From positions 1,488,001 through 1,552,000 of the forward strand of contig NZ_CP171225.1 of NCBI RefSeq assembly GCF_043226085.1: a stretch of 64,000 nt of DNA. Reading direction: 5' to 3'. Origin of the DNA: Amaricoccus sp003258405. GTDB lineage: Bacteria > Pseudomonadota > Alphaproteobacteria > Rhodobacterales > Rhodobacteraceae. Numbering within the stretch: position 1 is the first letter of the stretch; each line of letters begins with the position of its first letter. The notes under the pieces were generated by a model, which was not told the DNA's origin, searched no databases, and saw nothing but the letters and a program-made list of their open reading frames with translations. A program made the translations under genes and the position numbers. Shown piece by piece: positions 8,801 through 18,750 of this stretch.

Positions 8801-10883
8801 CTAGGCCGGCGGGCGCGAGAGGCTTTCGACGATGGTCTGGGGGGAAGGAATATTACTCTCAATGTCCAGCGCCCATTGCAGGTGGCCACCAGCTCGGAGA
8901 GCACGTGCGGCCTCCTGCATCTGGAATAGCGCTTCACGCGCCAGTTCAACATCATCGTTGCGTTCGGCGATTTTGAGTTTTGCCAAACCCTGGTCTCCAA
9001 GCGCATTGGCCCGATGCAATGGGGCCTCGTTCCAAGTCCACACTTTCAATGCATCTTCGTATGCCGACACCGCCTCGTCTAAGTGCGCAGTTCCGGGCTC
9101 TCGGGTACCAATGGTTGCGAGTGCGCTGCCGAGGTTCTTTCGAGCCAATGCCCACTCATGAGGAGTGCTATCCTGCGTCCATTCCTCAAGCGCTGAGCGA
9201 TAGGCCAATACGGCCTTCTCCAGATGTTCATTACCCGGCTCGCGCTTACCCAAGCTGGCAAGAGCATTGCCTAGATTGTTCTGTGTCATAGCCCAATCAA
9301 GCGGCATCTGATTGCGTTCCCGTGCTCGCAAGACCAACGCCATGCGATGGGATTGCACCGCCTTCTTAAGGCGTTGCGTTCCAACCTCCCGCTCGCCCCA
9401 AGTACGGAGCACATTTCCGAAGGTGCCGAGCGTCCTCGCCCATTCACGTGGCGCACGCATCCGACTTATCATCTTCAACGCAAGACAAAAGGCCGACAGA
9501 GCGTCCTTAAGCCTTGCCGTGGAGGTCTCACGCGTACCGAGAAGGGCGAGCACAATGCCGAGGTTGTGCTGCGTCCTCGCCTGTTCGGCTGGCGGTAGTG
9601 TCTTCGTCTGTGCCTCCAACGCCCGAAACACACCCAGGGCCTCTTCCAGATGCACCGCTCCGCTTTCGCGTTCACCCAAGGTTGCCAAGCTGCCACCAAG
9701 ATCGTTGAGCGCAATTAGCTGCTCGCCGGGGCTGAGGGCATGCTCCACGCAAGCTCGCGCCAGCGCAGCGGCGACTTCGATGTCAAGACGCGCCCCCTTG
9801 TCGCGGCCGAGTCCATACCAAACCTCCCTTTCACGCCGCAGCGCAGAAAAGACCTGCCTCGGGATAGGGGTTTCCAGGGTCACGCGCCGGACGATCTGGC
9901 GGGCGGCGCCCGCCGCATCGCGTAGGAGCAGGTGCTCGTCGATCGAGCGCGAGAGCAGCCGGAGCTTGCGCGCCATCGACTCCGCTTCCTCGCGTTCGAG
10001 TGCATCGTCCAGTTCCGAGATGGCGGCCTCATGCCGGCCCCTGGCCGACAGGGCTGCGGATCTGCGAAGAACCTCGTCGACGAAATCACCCAGATTGGAG
10101 CCATGCCGCCCCTCTTCCTGAACCTTCCGTGCGATGTCCACCGCGCGGGTGAGTTCGATCATTGCTTGCGGGATATCGTCGATGTCTGCCGCGATCGGAC
10201 GAACCAGGCGAAGCAGAGCCTCCCTTGAGACGCCGCTCTCCAGTGCGGCATTCGCCGCCCCAGAGGCCTCGAGCCGTGAGGTCAATTCGGCATAACGCGC
10301 CTCCACTGCCTCGATCCTGGTCTCGGTTCGGCGCGTCGCTTCATCGATCCGGGTGAGAAGATTCAGCGCCACGCCCTGCCGTCGCAGGCTCTCGCGCCAG
10401 AGGACGGGGGTGATGCTGGCAATGTAGTCGGCGTCGGCGAGCATCCGGCCGAGGGTGAGGCGGGTAACCTCTCGGAAATAGGGTTCCGCGAGGGGGTGGG
10501 CCTCGAAGTCCTTCTTCTGCTCCGAGGCCTTGATGGCGCGAACCATGGCCTCGGTGACAGCGGCGGCGTCGAGCGCCACCGCCGCGAAGATGGACGCGTC
10601 GGCGAAGGCCTCGGGCGCCACCTGCCAGAAGATCGCCTTGGCATCCTCGAGCGCCGGGCCGGGATGGGTCATCCGCTCGGCCTGAGCCGCGGCCAAGGCC
10701 ATGTCACGCGCGAGGGGGGGCAAGACCCGCGTCGCGCAGCGCAGCAGCGAGCGTTTTGCCATTTTCCGCGAGATCGGCAAGCGCCTTGGCTCCGTCGAGC
10801 GAGACCGGATCGGTCCCGAGCTTGCGCGCGGCGATGAGGACGCTCGCGAAGGCCTTGAACGTGGCAATCTCGAACAGGGCCAA
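8801..10883 (-). pseudogene. TPR-repeat protein split by a frameshift at a 7-G tract
   Basis: A large alpha-helical protein (about 694 residues if repaired). The C-terminal half has about five tandem TPR-like units, each ending with a variant of NNLGNALASLGKREPG and spaced 40-55 residues. The middle has a predicted coiled coil (TRRTETRIEAVEARYAEL). The natural N-terminus appears to be TTG 10883 (MALFEIATFKAFASV), preceded by a GGGGAG ribosome-binding site, but that frame hits TGA just after the G7 run at 10714-10720. The downstream frame continues from LARDMALAAAQAERM to the end, so a one-base change in the run restores a single protein. This may be sequencing error, mutation or slippage. Function unknown; TPR units imply protein-protein interaction. 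Confidence 0.7.
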
Positions 10884-11289
10884 CCGAGCGCTCCCCCCCC
10901 AAAGGCGTTGCCCAAAGGATGGAGAGCGCGAGCCGCGACTGTCAAGCGCAGGGAAGGTGGAGCGACGCGCGGCGGGTCCGGAGATTTCTGGCAGGGGCTC
11001 CAGCGCGGTCGTGCGCCAGATCTTGGCGACGCCTCGCGCCTGTCACGCGAGCCGCTTTACGAAATGGCAATTCGGATCGCGCAGTAATGACCCCGCCTTC
11101 GCAGTGTTTGGAGAGCCGTGTGTCGGATGAGTTTCAAGCGGAGGTCGCAGCCGGTTCCCGTCAGGTCGGGAACATCTTCTCCGATCAGGGCGCGCGGGCG
11201 AATGTCGGCCTCCAGATGGCACCGCTTGCCGAGTGCGGCAGCGCGGCAGCGACTGTCGGCGGAGTTCTCGCGCTCCGCGGCCAGTCGGG
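10884..11289. other. Intergenic stretch without a supportable gene
   Basis: About 400 bases between the TPR gene (reading leftward) and the broken ATPase (reading rightward). It holds an 8-C run at 10893-10900, which on the minus strand forms the G-rich ribosome-binding site of the TPR gene. Divergent promoters are expected here but none is obvious. Open frames crossing it lack family features. Confidence 0.5.
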
Positions 11290-12280
11290 ATGATCTCCGA
11301 GGTGTCACTCAGTGGCAATGCGGCCGGGTGCGAGGATGGCTCAACAGCTCTGGCCCGGGTCGAACTCATGGAAGAGATCGAGCGTGGCGCGGAGGGCTTC
11401 CGGTTCCGGCGTGGGGTGCGGACTTATGCCGCGATCGGCCCCGAGGAGCTCAGCCTTATATTCGGTTCCGGCGGTCGGCACTCGATCCGCATCGACCGTA
11501 TCGCGGAGAATGCCGCGATCGCGGTATATGTGAACACCGATCATCTGCTCACCAGGCACGTCTCGATCGCGGGCGTTACCGGGGTCGGCAAGTCCACCGC
11601 CGCGGCCTCGATCCTCAACGCGATATCGGAGGCCCGCGACGATCTCCGCATCGTGCTTCTTGACGTGCAGAACGAAATACGGCCGGGTTTTCGGGAGCAA
11701 GGCGGCGACGATCGGGGCGGAAAACCTGAAGCTTCCGTTCTGGCTGTTCAATTCCGAAGAGATGACCGACGTCATCTATGGCGGCAAGAATGCCGCGCCC
11801 GAAGAGGTCGAAATCCTCGCAGAACTCATCCAGGTGGCAAAGGCACTCTATCTCAATCACACGAGCGAGCCCGAACGGCCCCCGCACGAAAAGCGGCGGC
11901 CCTGGACGGCCTCGAGAACATCAAAGACTACCATGGCCACGGCGCCGGCGACCGGCTTCTCGCCGCCCAGGCCCGCAGGCTTTCGGGCATGCGGCCATCC
12001 TCGGACATGATGGGCCGCGCACCAGAGCATCCTGCGCGCGATCAAGGCGCTTGGCACTTCGCTCGGCATGATCATCGTCGTCGAAGACGTGGAGGCGATC
12101 GAGGAGCTGGCCTATCTCAAGAGCTTGACCGGGATCAGCTGTGCACTGGGTTTCCGCTTCTCGCGACGGCTCTTTCTCAACAGCTTCGAGGCCCCGTCCA
12201 CGCATCGACACGAGGCGCGGCTCCTCAATCCGACGCGCGAGATCAGCGCCGGGCGGCTGCCGCAGGGCATCGCCCGGTGA
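11290..12280 (+). pseudogene. Broken HerA/DUF87-like ATPase, plus an unassigned 3' fragment
   Basis: From ATG 11290 the frame encodes the N-terminal region and Walker A (GVTGVGKSTAAASIL) and reaches a Walker B-like IVLLDVQNE. A single extra A in the AAA at 11675-11677 then breaks it. Removing one A gives DVQNEYGRVFGSK, and the next frame continues with LKLPFWLFNSEEMTDVIYGG and EEVEILAELI, typical of HerA-type DUF87 ATPases. That frame degrades after about 11,880. A third frame (about 12,030-12,280) encodes GTSLGMIIVVEDVEAI and a C-terminal tail I cannot assign; it may belong to another lost gene. With at least two breaks and missing central sequence, the locus is dead. HerA ATPases pair with nucleases in repair or defence; no partner is visible. 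Confidence 0.75.
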
Positions 12281-12309
12281 GTGGCGCCCTGCCCACACCG
12301 AACCGCATC

Positions 12310-13011
12310 TCAGCGCCCGGCGGCACGGCGCCAGCCTGCAGCTTCAGCTTCGGCCTCGTCGCAGAACCACCTCTCGCCAGCCGCCTCGTCGATACGGGTG
12401 CGGGAATAGTATTTCGACCAGGGCGTGTGGTAGATCCGCTCGCCCTTCGCGTTGATGTTGCCCTTGATCGGGCAGTTCAACCGCGGCGCGACGGCAGCCG
12501 CGCGCTGCCAGCGGTCGGCGCGGTAGTCCCAGGCGGCCTGGGTTTCGGCCTGCCAGATCCCGCGTCGGGCGGCACGGGCCTCGGCCTCGAGCTCGGCGTA
12601 ATCGTCGCTGTATTCCGTATAGGCCCAGGCGAGCCCCTCGCGGACGAGCGCAGCGCCGATATCTGCGCCATTGGCTGTGCAGGAGGCGACGACCCGGCCA
12701 TAGGGGTCGCGCTCGCGACCGGTGCAGATGAAATCACCCTTCGCGGCGAGGGCGGCGAGGCGGTTTGCCGCTGCAGTGCCGCAATCCCAGGTGCCGCCGC
12801 CAGCCTCGGCGCAGCGCTGGCCGATCTCCGGCGCATCGACGCCGTGGAGGCGGATGCGGACGAGGCCGATGTCGAAGGTATCGCCATCCATCAGCCGCGG
12901 CGCGCCGGAAATCTCGGCACGGACGCCGCCGGCAAGGGCGAGCGAAAGGCCTGCGGCGAGACCGAAACGACGCGCGGAACGGGAGAGCGCGGGAAAGGAA
13001 AGGATTGCCAT
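12310..13011 (-). CDS. Secreted thermonuclease-family (SNase-like) protein
   Basis: A 233-residue protein with a Sec signal peptide (RRFGLAAGLSLALAGGVRA) and one staphylococcal-nuclease fold. The fold shows DGDTFDIGLVRIRLHGVDAPE (a DGDT calcium loop and an arginine in IRLHGVDAPE), then RERDPYGRVVASC and a late GLAWAYTEYSDDY. Catalytic Arg/Glu positions fit SNase homologues: Arg in RIRLHG, Glu in DAPEIG, Arg in YGRVVA. A C-terminal extension (CPIKGNINAKGERIYH and WSKYYSRTRID) is the excalibur-like tail often added to these proteins. It would act in the periplasm or outside, perhaps on environmental nucleic acid. It is divergent from the next gene. Confidence 0.85.
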   Translation of the reverse strand: MAILSFPALSRSARRFGLAAGLSLALAGGVRAEISGAPRLMDGDTFDIGLVRIRLHGVDAPEIGQRCAEAGGGTWDCGTAAANRLAALAAKGDFICTGRERDPYGRVVASCTANGADIGAALVREGLAWAYTEYSDDYAELEAEARAARRGIWQAETQAAWDYRADRWQRAAAVAPRLNCPIKGNINAKGERIYHTPWSKYYSRTRIDEAAGERWFCDEAEAEAAGWRRAAGR

Positions 13012-13121
13012 GTCGCATGTTGTGCTGAGGGGACTGCGAACATATGGTTAACCACGCGCCTGCGCCAGAGCCGAACCGGCGCGCCGACAAGGTTCCTGCC
13101 CCGCTCCGGGGCGCGCGACGG

Positions 13122-13568
13122 ATGATGCGAATGAAACCGCTTTCTTCCCTGCTTCTGTTAACCTGCCTCACCGTGGCACCCGCGGGCTTGGCGGATTCGC
13201 TCGCGGTTTCCTCCGAGGATGGTGTGACGGCCGACATTCCCGCTGCGGAATGGCGCGCGATGGCCGAGGGCCGGACGCTGGTCTACCGCATCGAGGGCGA
13301 ACTCTGGGCCTACGAGCACTATTATCCGGGCACGCACAACGTCACGCTGCAGCTTTATGACGGCACCTGCATGCAGGGAACCTGGGACTACAGCGCGCCA
13401 CTCTACTGCTTCCACTGGGATATCGAGGGAACCGCCTGCTTCCGGCACATCCGGCGGAATGGCGAGATCCTCATCGTCGAGGCTGGCACCGACAATGGAA
13501 CGCCCCTGATCCAGAAGATGAGCGAGGTGACGGATCACGCGCTGACCTGCAAACCGCCGACGAGCTGA
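13122..13568 (+). CDS. Secreted hypothetical protein, about 148 residues
   Basis: A signal peptide (MKPLSSLLLLTCLTVAPAGLA) precedes a small beta-rich domain of about 120 residues with conserved-looking tryptophans and three or four cysteines (DGTCMQGTW, YCFHWD, TACFRHI, and a late TCKPP). I do not recognise a named family, but small secreted Rhodobacteraceae proteins of this style are common. Start ATG 13122 is chosen from the signal peptide position; ATG 13125 and 13131 are alternatives and no strong ribosome-binding site separates them. It converges with dksA across a shared terminator. Function unknown; a periplasmic role is likely. Confidence 0.65.
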   Translation: MMRMKPLSSLLLLTCLTVAPAGLADSLAVSSEDGVTADIPAAEWRAMAEGRTLVYRIEGELWAYEHYYPGTHNVTLQLYDGTCMQGTWDYSAPLYCFHWDIEGTACFRHIRRNGEILIVEAGTDNGTPLIQKMSEVTDHALTCKPPTS

Positions 13569-13607
13569 GCTCCCCCGCGCCCGATCGCGCTGGTCGAGCA
13601 ATGAAAA

Positions 13608-13624
13608 GGCCCGACACAAGGGCC
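13608..13624 (-). terminator. Intrinsic terminator of dksA
   Basis: Read on the minus strand: GGCCC, a 7-base loop, GGGCC, then TTTT (13607-13604). It sits about 46 bases after the dksA stop and about 40 bases after the convergent plus-strand gene, so it may serve both. Confidence 0.65.
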
Positions 13625-13669
13625 GGGCCGATCATCGAAAACGCGACAAAGGCAGGCCTTGCCTGAACC

Positions 13670-14092
13670 CTAGTCGTCGCGGTGGACGCGCTCCTTGCGC
13701 TCGTGGCGTTCCTGCGCCTCGAGGCTCAGGGTCGCGATCGGACGGGCATCGAGGCGCTTGAGCGAGATCGGCTCGCCGGTCTCCTCGCAGTAGCCGTAGG
13801 AACCTTCCTCGATGCGCCGGAGGGCGGCATCGATCTTCGCAACCACCTTGCGCTGACGGTCGCGCGTGCGCAGCTCGAGCGCCCGGTCGGTCTCCTCGCT
13901 CGCCCGGTCGGCAATATCGGGGATGTTCCGGGTACCTTCCTGCATATGCTCGATGGTGCCACGGCTTTCCGCGAGGATGGAATTTTTCCAGTCAAGGAGC
14001 TTCTTTCTGAAGTATTCCTGCTGTCGCGGGTTCATGAAGGGCTCGTCTTCGCTGGGCTTGTAATCAACTTCAAACGACGTCTCGGCTTTCAT
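13670..14092 (-). CDS. dksA: DksA-type RNA polymerase-binding regulator
   Basis: A 140-residue DksA homologue. The N-terminus leads into a long coiled coil (EYFRKKLLDWKNSIL ... IPDIADRASEETDRALEL). The tip retains DIADRASEE, equivalent to the acidic tip inserted into the RNAP secondary channel. The zinc-finger region reads GYCEETGEPISLKRLDARP with later ATLSLEAQ. Of four cysteines in E. coli DksA only the first is present; the others are Thr, Ser and Ala. Reduced-cysteine DksA proteins are known in alphaproteobacteria and do not need Zn. It should co-regulate stringent-response and photosynthesis genes with ppGpp. The product is followed by a hairpin terminator. Confidence 0.92.
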   Translation of the reverse strand: MKAETSFEVDYKPSEDEPFMNPRQQEYFRKKLLDWKNSILAESRGTIEHMQEGTRNIPDIADRASEETDRALELRTRDRQRKVVAKIDAALRRIEEGSYGYCEETGEPISLKRLDARPIATLSLEAQERHERKERVHRDD

Positions 14093-14292
14093 CGCTGCAA
14101 CCTCAATTGAACACTAGGCGCCCCGGGCTTCGCCCCGCATGGCACCCACACCCATGCCTCGTCCCGGTTGTCTTCCGCTGCACCCGATATAGGGAATCTC
14201 GGGGATTGTCACCAGTAACTTAAGGGAACTTGCTTAAGCGGTCGGCCTTGATAGTGTGCCTGCGCAATGCTTGGGCAAGGAACGGAATAACG

Positions 14293-15135
<843 letters not shown>

Positions 15136-15234
15136 CACCTATGCGCGAGACCATACACGTGAATTCGGATGACAACGCGCCCGCGCTACGTTATTGTGCG
15201 GTGCAGCATAACCTGGAAGAAGAAGAGAACAAGC

Positions 15235-15540
15235 ATGCTGGGTCAATTCATGTCACTGAAGGCGGCGAATGCGTGGTTCACGCTCGCTGTGCACTACACA
15301 CAGATGAATCTCGCGGCCGCGGAAGTCATCGCCCGCCGCACGGTCAAGATGAGTCAGGGCGGCATGACCGCGCCCGAAGCCGTCGGCATGGTGCTCGAGA
15401 AGGCGACAGCCTTTGCAGCGGCCGGCGAGAGTGCCGCCGTTGCAGTTGCGCGGGGCAGCGATCCCGTCACCGTGGCCTCGGCCGCGCTGCGCCCGATCCG
15501 CGCCAAGACCCGCTCCAACGTCCGCAAGCTGCGGGGCTGA
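15235..15540 (+). CDS. Small helical protein (phasin-like or antifreeze-annotated type)
   Basis: A 101-residue protein starting MLGQFMSLKAANAWFTLA, predicted entirely alpha-helical with alanine-rich amphipathic segments (EKATAFAAAGESAAVAVARG) and a basic C-terminus (RAKTRSNVRKLRG). Proteins of this kind in Rhodobacterales are annotated antifreeze or hypothetical, but the sequence gives no evidence of ice binding. Its amphipathic character resembles small phasin-like proteins. The start at 15235 follows a purine-rich GAAGAAGAAGAG. It sits between MoxR and a GNAT gene on the same strand, so it may be co-transcribed. Confidence 0.65.
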   Translation: MLGQFMSLKAANAWFTLAVHYTQMNLAAAEVIARRTVKMSQGGMTAPEAVGMVLEKATAFAAAGESAAVAVARGSDPVTVASAALRPIRAKTRSNVRKLRG

Positions 15541-15583
15541 CCTCATCCACCCTTCTCCGTTCTGCCGCCGGAGGAAGGGTGTC

Positions 15584-16030
15584 ATGATCGACCTCAGGCC
15601 GATCGAGGCGACCGACAAAGCGCAATGGCGGGCGCTTTGGCATTCCTATCTCGACTTCTACCAGACATCGTTGCCCGAAGAGATCTACGCCACGACATTC
15701 GCGCGGCTGATCGATCCGGCTGTGACCGACTACCACGGCATCCTCGCCCTTCAGGGTGACCATGCCCTCGGGCTCGTGCATTACATATACCACCGTCACG
15801 GCTGGCAGATCGAGGATGCCTGCTATCTGCAGGATCTCTATGTCGGTCCCGAGGCGCGCGGCACCGGCGCGGGCCGGGCGCTGATCGAGGCGGTCTACCG
15901 GGCGGCGGATGCCAACGGGACACCGCACGTCTACTGGCTGACCCAGGAGTTCAACACCACCGCCCGCACGCTTTACGATCGCGTGGGCGAACTTACGCCC
16001 TTCATCAAGTATCGGCGGCGGCCGGGATGA
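15584..16030 (+). CDS. GNAT-family N-acetyltransferase
   Basis: A 148-residue single GNAT domain. It has MIDLRPIEATDKAQW at the start, the strand-4 segment CYLQDLYVGPEARGTGAGRALI (split motif A with the acetyl-CoA pyrophosphate loop RGTGAG), and late YWLTQEFNTTARTLYDRVG, a typical motif B with the Asn-x3-Ala-x2-Leu-Tyr pattern. Start ATG 15584 follows GAGGAAGG. Its stop overlaps the next gene's start as ATGA, so the two are translationally coupled. The substrate is unknown; the conserved Tyr suggests small-molecule amine acetylation. Confidence 0.88.
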   Translation: MIDLRPIEATDKAQWRALWHSYLDFYQTSLPEEIYATTFARLIDPAVTDYHGILALQGDHALGLVHYIYHRHGWQIEDACYLQDLYVGPEARGTGAGRALIEAVYRAADANGTPHVYWLTQEFNTTARTLYDRVGELTPFIKYRRRPG

Positions 16031-17379
16031 TCCCACTCCGTACCCTGGCGCTCCTCGCAGCGCTTGCTGCGCTTGCGGGCTGCGCGCTGCCAGAGGGCGA
16101 GCGTCGGACGATCTCGAGCGTGCGGTTCGGCGACACATCGCGGCCCACCGGCGTGGCTCGCTCGAATGCGGATCTGGCGGAGGATTTCCTCGATCTCACC
16201 TTTGCGCTGGAGAGCGGCGAGACGCTAAAGGGGATGCTGCGCTACGAACGGCCGGTCCGGGTCTACATGCAGAGCCCAGCCCTTCAGGGGTACCGGCACG
16301 ACCTCGACGCCCTTCTCGCCCGGCTGCGGACCGAGGCTGGAATCGATATCGCCGAGACCGGCAGCGCGGCGCAGGCGCAGATCGTGATCGAGGCGGTGCC
16401 CGAATCGCAGATCGCGCGGTTCTTTCCTGATGCGGCCTGTTTCATCGTGCCCGGGGTGACCAACTGGCGTGACTTTCTGCGGCAGCGGCCGGAGGCGCGC
16501 ACGCGCTGGTCGACCCAGAAGACCCTCACGCATGCTGTGATCTTCCTGCCGCCCGACACGACGCCACAGGATGTGCGCGACTGCCTCAATGAGGAAATCA
16601 CCCAGGCGCTCGGGCCGGCAAACGATCTCTACCGGCTTCCCGACTCGATCTGGAACGACGACAATTTCCACAGTTCGGCAACCTCCTTCGACATGCTGAT
16701 CTTGCGCACGCTCTATCAGCCGGAATTTCGCAGCGGCATGACGCGCGCCGAAGCCGCGGCGGAGGTGCAGCAGGTGCTCGACCGGGTCAATCCGCAGGGG
16801 CGCGGGCTGCCGAGCCAGAAGCGCGCGCCGGAGTCGCGTGCCTGGGCGGGCGAGATCGAGACCGCGCTCTCGCAGCAGGCAAGCCGCGAGGAGCGGCTGC
16901 GCTCGGCGGTCTCTGCCACACGGATCGCGCTTGAGATGGACCCGCCGGACCAGCGGCTCGGCGTCTCGCTGCTCACGCTCGGCCGCCTCAGCCTGCGGCG
17001 CGACCCGGTAGCGGCGGCGCAGTATTTCACCGATGCCTACCGGCTCTTCCAGCAGGAGTTTGGCGACATGGACATCCGCACCGCACAAGCGGCGGTCCAT
17101 GTCTCTGCCCTTGCCCTCGGCATGGAGCAATACGACCTCTCGATCGAGCTGGCTGACCGGCACGTGCCGGCCGCGATTGCGGGTCAGAACGCGATCCTCG
17201 TGGCAGGGCTGCTCTCGATCAAGGCGGAGGCGCTCGCCGATCTCGGCAAGACCGATTCAGCCGAGGAGGCCCGGCTCGACAGTCTGCGCTGGGCGCGCTA
17301 CGGCTTCGGGGACAACTCGGGAGAGCTCGCGCGCGAACAGGCGCAGATCACGGCCATGCTCACCCCGCAACCCAAGTGA
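16027..17379 (+). CDS. DUF2927 lipoprotein
   Basis: A 450-residue lipoprotein with an LAGC lipobox (MIPLRTLALLAALAALAGC). The DUF2927-type domain spans about residues 45-240 and includes RPVRVYM, TWSTQ-like RWSTQKTLTHAVIFLPPDT and CLNEEITQALGPANDLYRLPDS. A family-typical Glu in CLNEEITQ suggests a metallopeptidase-like active site, but no complete HExxH is present. The C-terminal third is helical (ALEMDPPDQRLGVSLLTLGRLSLRRDP), possibly TPR-like. It overlaps the GNAT stop (ATGA) and is followed after 7 bases by a tiny membrane protein. It would be anchored in the envelope; function is undetermined. Confidence 0.8.
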   Translation: MIPLRTLALLAALAALAGCALPEGERRTISSVRFGDTSRPTGVARSNADLAEDFLDLTFALESGETLKGMLRYERPVRVYMQSPALQGYRHDLDALLARLRTEAGIDIAETGSAAQAQIVIEAVPESQIARFFPDAACFIVPGVTNWRDFLRQRPEARTRWSTQKTLTHAVIFLPPDTTPQDVRDCLNEEITQALGPANDLYRLPDSIWNDDNFHSSATSFDMLILRTLYQPEFRSGMTRAEAAAEVQQVLDRVNPQGRGLPSQKRAPESRAWAGEIETALSQQASREERLRSAVSATRIALEMDPPDQRLGVSLLTLGRLSLRRDPVAAAQYFTDAYRLFQQEFGDMDIRTAQAAVHVSALALGMEQYDLSIELADRHVPAAIAGQNAILVAGLLSIKAEALADLGKTDSAEEARLDSLRWARYGFGDNSGELAREQAQITAMLTPQPK

Positions 17380-17386
17380 GGCCCTG

Positions 17387-17557
17387 GTGCTGATCGTCAT
17401 TGCATTTATTCTCGGCGCGTTGTTCGGTTGGCGCAAGGCCCGGCTCCGGGGCGGCGACCGCCTCGACCGCCTCCAGTACAGCGCCGTGCACGGCATCCTC
17501 TTCGCGCTGGTGACACTGGCGCTCGTGGTGATGCTCCAGCGCCTCGGGGTTCTCTAG
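17387..17557 (+). CDS. 56-residue two-helix membrane protein
   Basis: A tiny protein starting GTG-CTG-ATC at 17387: hydrophobic IVIAFILGALFG, a basic cytoplasmic loop WRKARLRGGDRLDRLQ, and a second helix ILFALVTLALVVMLQ. The loop composition predicts both termini in the periplasm. It fits tightly between the DUF2927 gene (7-base gap) and the VWA gene (4-base gap), which supports it as a real operon member. The GTG start and length under 60 residues make it easy to miss. Function unknown. Confidence 0.75.
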   Translation: MLIVIAFILGALFGWRKARLRGGDRLDRLQYSAVHGILFALVTLALVVMLQRLGVL

Positions 17558-17561
17558 AGCG

Positions 17562-18746
17562 ATGTTCACCGGCTTCTTCGAGGGGCTACGCGCCGCCAAG
17601 GTTCCGGTCTCGCTCCGGGAATACCTGAGCTTTCTCGAGGCGCTCTCGGCCGATGTCGTGCTCTATGACGCCGAGGGGTTCTATTATCTCGCCCGCAGTG
17701 CGCTGGTGAAGGACGAGCGGCATCTCGACCGGTTCGACCGTGTGTTTTCCACGATCTTCGGCGGCCTCGGCGAGCTGTCTCCCGAAGCGGTTCTCGAGAG
17801 CATCGACCTGCCAAAGGAGTGGCTGCAGAAGCTCGCGGAGAAACATCTGAGCGCCGAGGAACGCGCGCAGATCGAGGCCCTCGGCGGATTCGACAAGCTC
17901 ATGAAGACGCTGGCCGAGCGTCTGCGCGAGCAGCAGGGCCGGCATCAGGGCGGCAACAAGTGGATCGGCACCGCCGGCACCTCGCCCTTCGGCGCCTATG
18001 GCTACAACCCGGAAGGCGTGCGCATCGGCCAGGACGAGAGCCGCCACCAGCGGGCGGTGAAGGTCTGGGACAAGCGCGAGTTCCGCAATCTCGACGACAC
18101 GGTCGAGCTCGGCACGCGCAACATCAAGGTCGCGCTTCGCCGCCTCAGGAAATGGGCTCGCGACGGCGCGGCGGACGAGCTCGACCTCAATGCGACGATC
18201 CGCGCCACCGCCGAGCAGGGCTGGCTGGACGTGGTAACGCGGCCCGAGCGGCGCAATGCGGTAAAGGTGTTGCTCTTTCTCGATGTGGGCGGCTCGATGG
18301 ACCCGCATATCCGCGTGGTGGAGGAGCTCTTCTCCGCGGCACACGCCGAGTTCAAGCATCTTGAATATTTCTACTTCCACAACTGTCTCTACGAGGGCGT
18401 CTGGCGCGACAACCGGCGGCGCTGGAACGCACAGATCCCGACCCATGACATCCTGCACACCTATGGCAGCGACTACCGCGTGATCTTCGTGGGTGATGCC
18501 TCGATGTCGCCCTATGAGATCGTCTATCCGGGCGGGGCGAACGAGCACTGGAACGCCGAGAGCGGCGAGGTCTGGCTGCGCCGGGTGTTGGAGACCTGGC
18601 CGCACGCGATCTGGATCAACCCGCTCGCCGAGCAGGTCTGGGACTATACCCCCTCGATCGGGCTCATCTCGCAGATCTTCGAAGGCCGGATGTATCCGAT
18701 GACCCTCTCGGGGCTCGAGGAAGGCATCCGGGCGCTGGCGCGGTAG
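17562..18746 (+). CDS. VWA-domain protein (CoxE-like)
   Basis: A 394-residue protein. The helical N-terminal domain (EYLSFLEALSADVVLYDAEGFYYLAR) is typical of CoxE-type partners of MoxR ATPases. The von Willebrand A domain begins near VKVLLFLDVGGSMDPH (residue about 240), whose DVGGS gives the MIDAS Asp-x-Gly-x-Ser, and later has FVGDASMSPYE. Together with MoxR (14293-15135) it should form a chaperone for metal-centre or cofactor insertion; the client is not identified here. It sits 4 bases after the small membrane protein and 4 bases before the next gene, so this is one operon. Confidence 0.9.
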   Translation: MFTGFFEGLRAAKVPVSLREYLSFLEALSADVVLYDAEGFYYLARSALVKDERHLDRFDRVFSTIFGGLGELSPEAVLESIDLPKEWLQKLAEKHLSAEERAQIEALGGFDKLMKTLAERLREQQGRHQGGNKWIGTAGTSPFGAYGYNPEGVRIGQDESRHQRAVKVWDKREFRNLDDTVELGTRNIKVALRRLRKWARDGAADELDLNATIRATAEQGWLDVVTRPERRNAVKVLLFLDVGGSMDPHIRVVEELFSAAHAEFKHLEYFYFHNCLYEGVWRDNRRRWNAQIPTHDILHTYGSDYRVIFVGDASMSPYEIVYPGGANEHWNAESGEVWLRRVLETWPHAIWINPLAEQVWDYTPSIGLISQIFEGRMYPMTLSGLEEGIRALAR

Positions 18747-18750
18747 GTCG

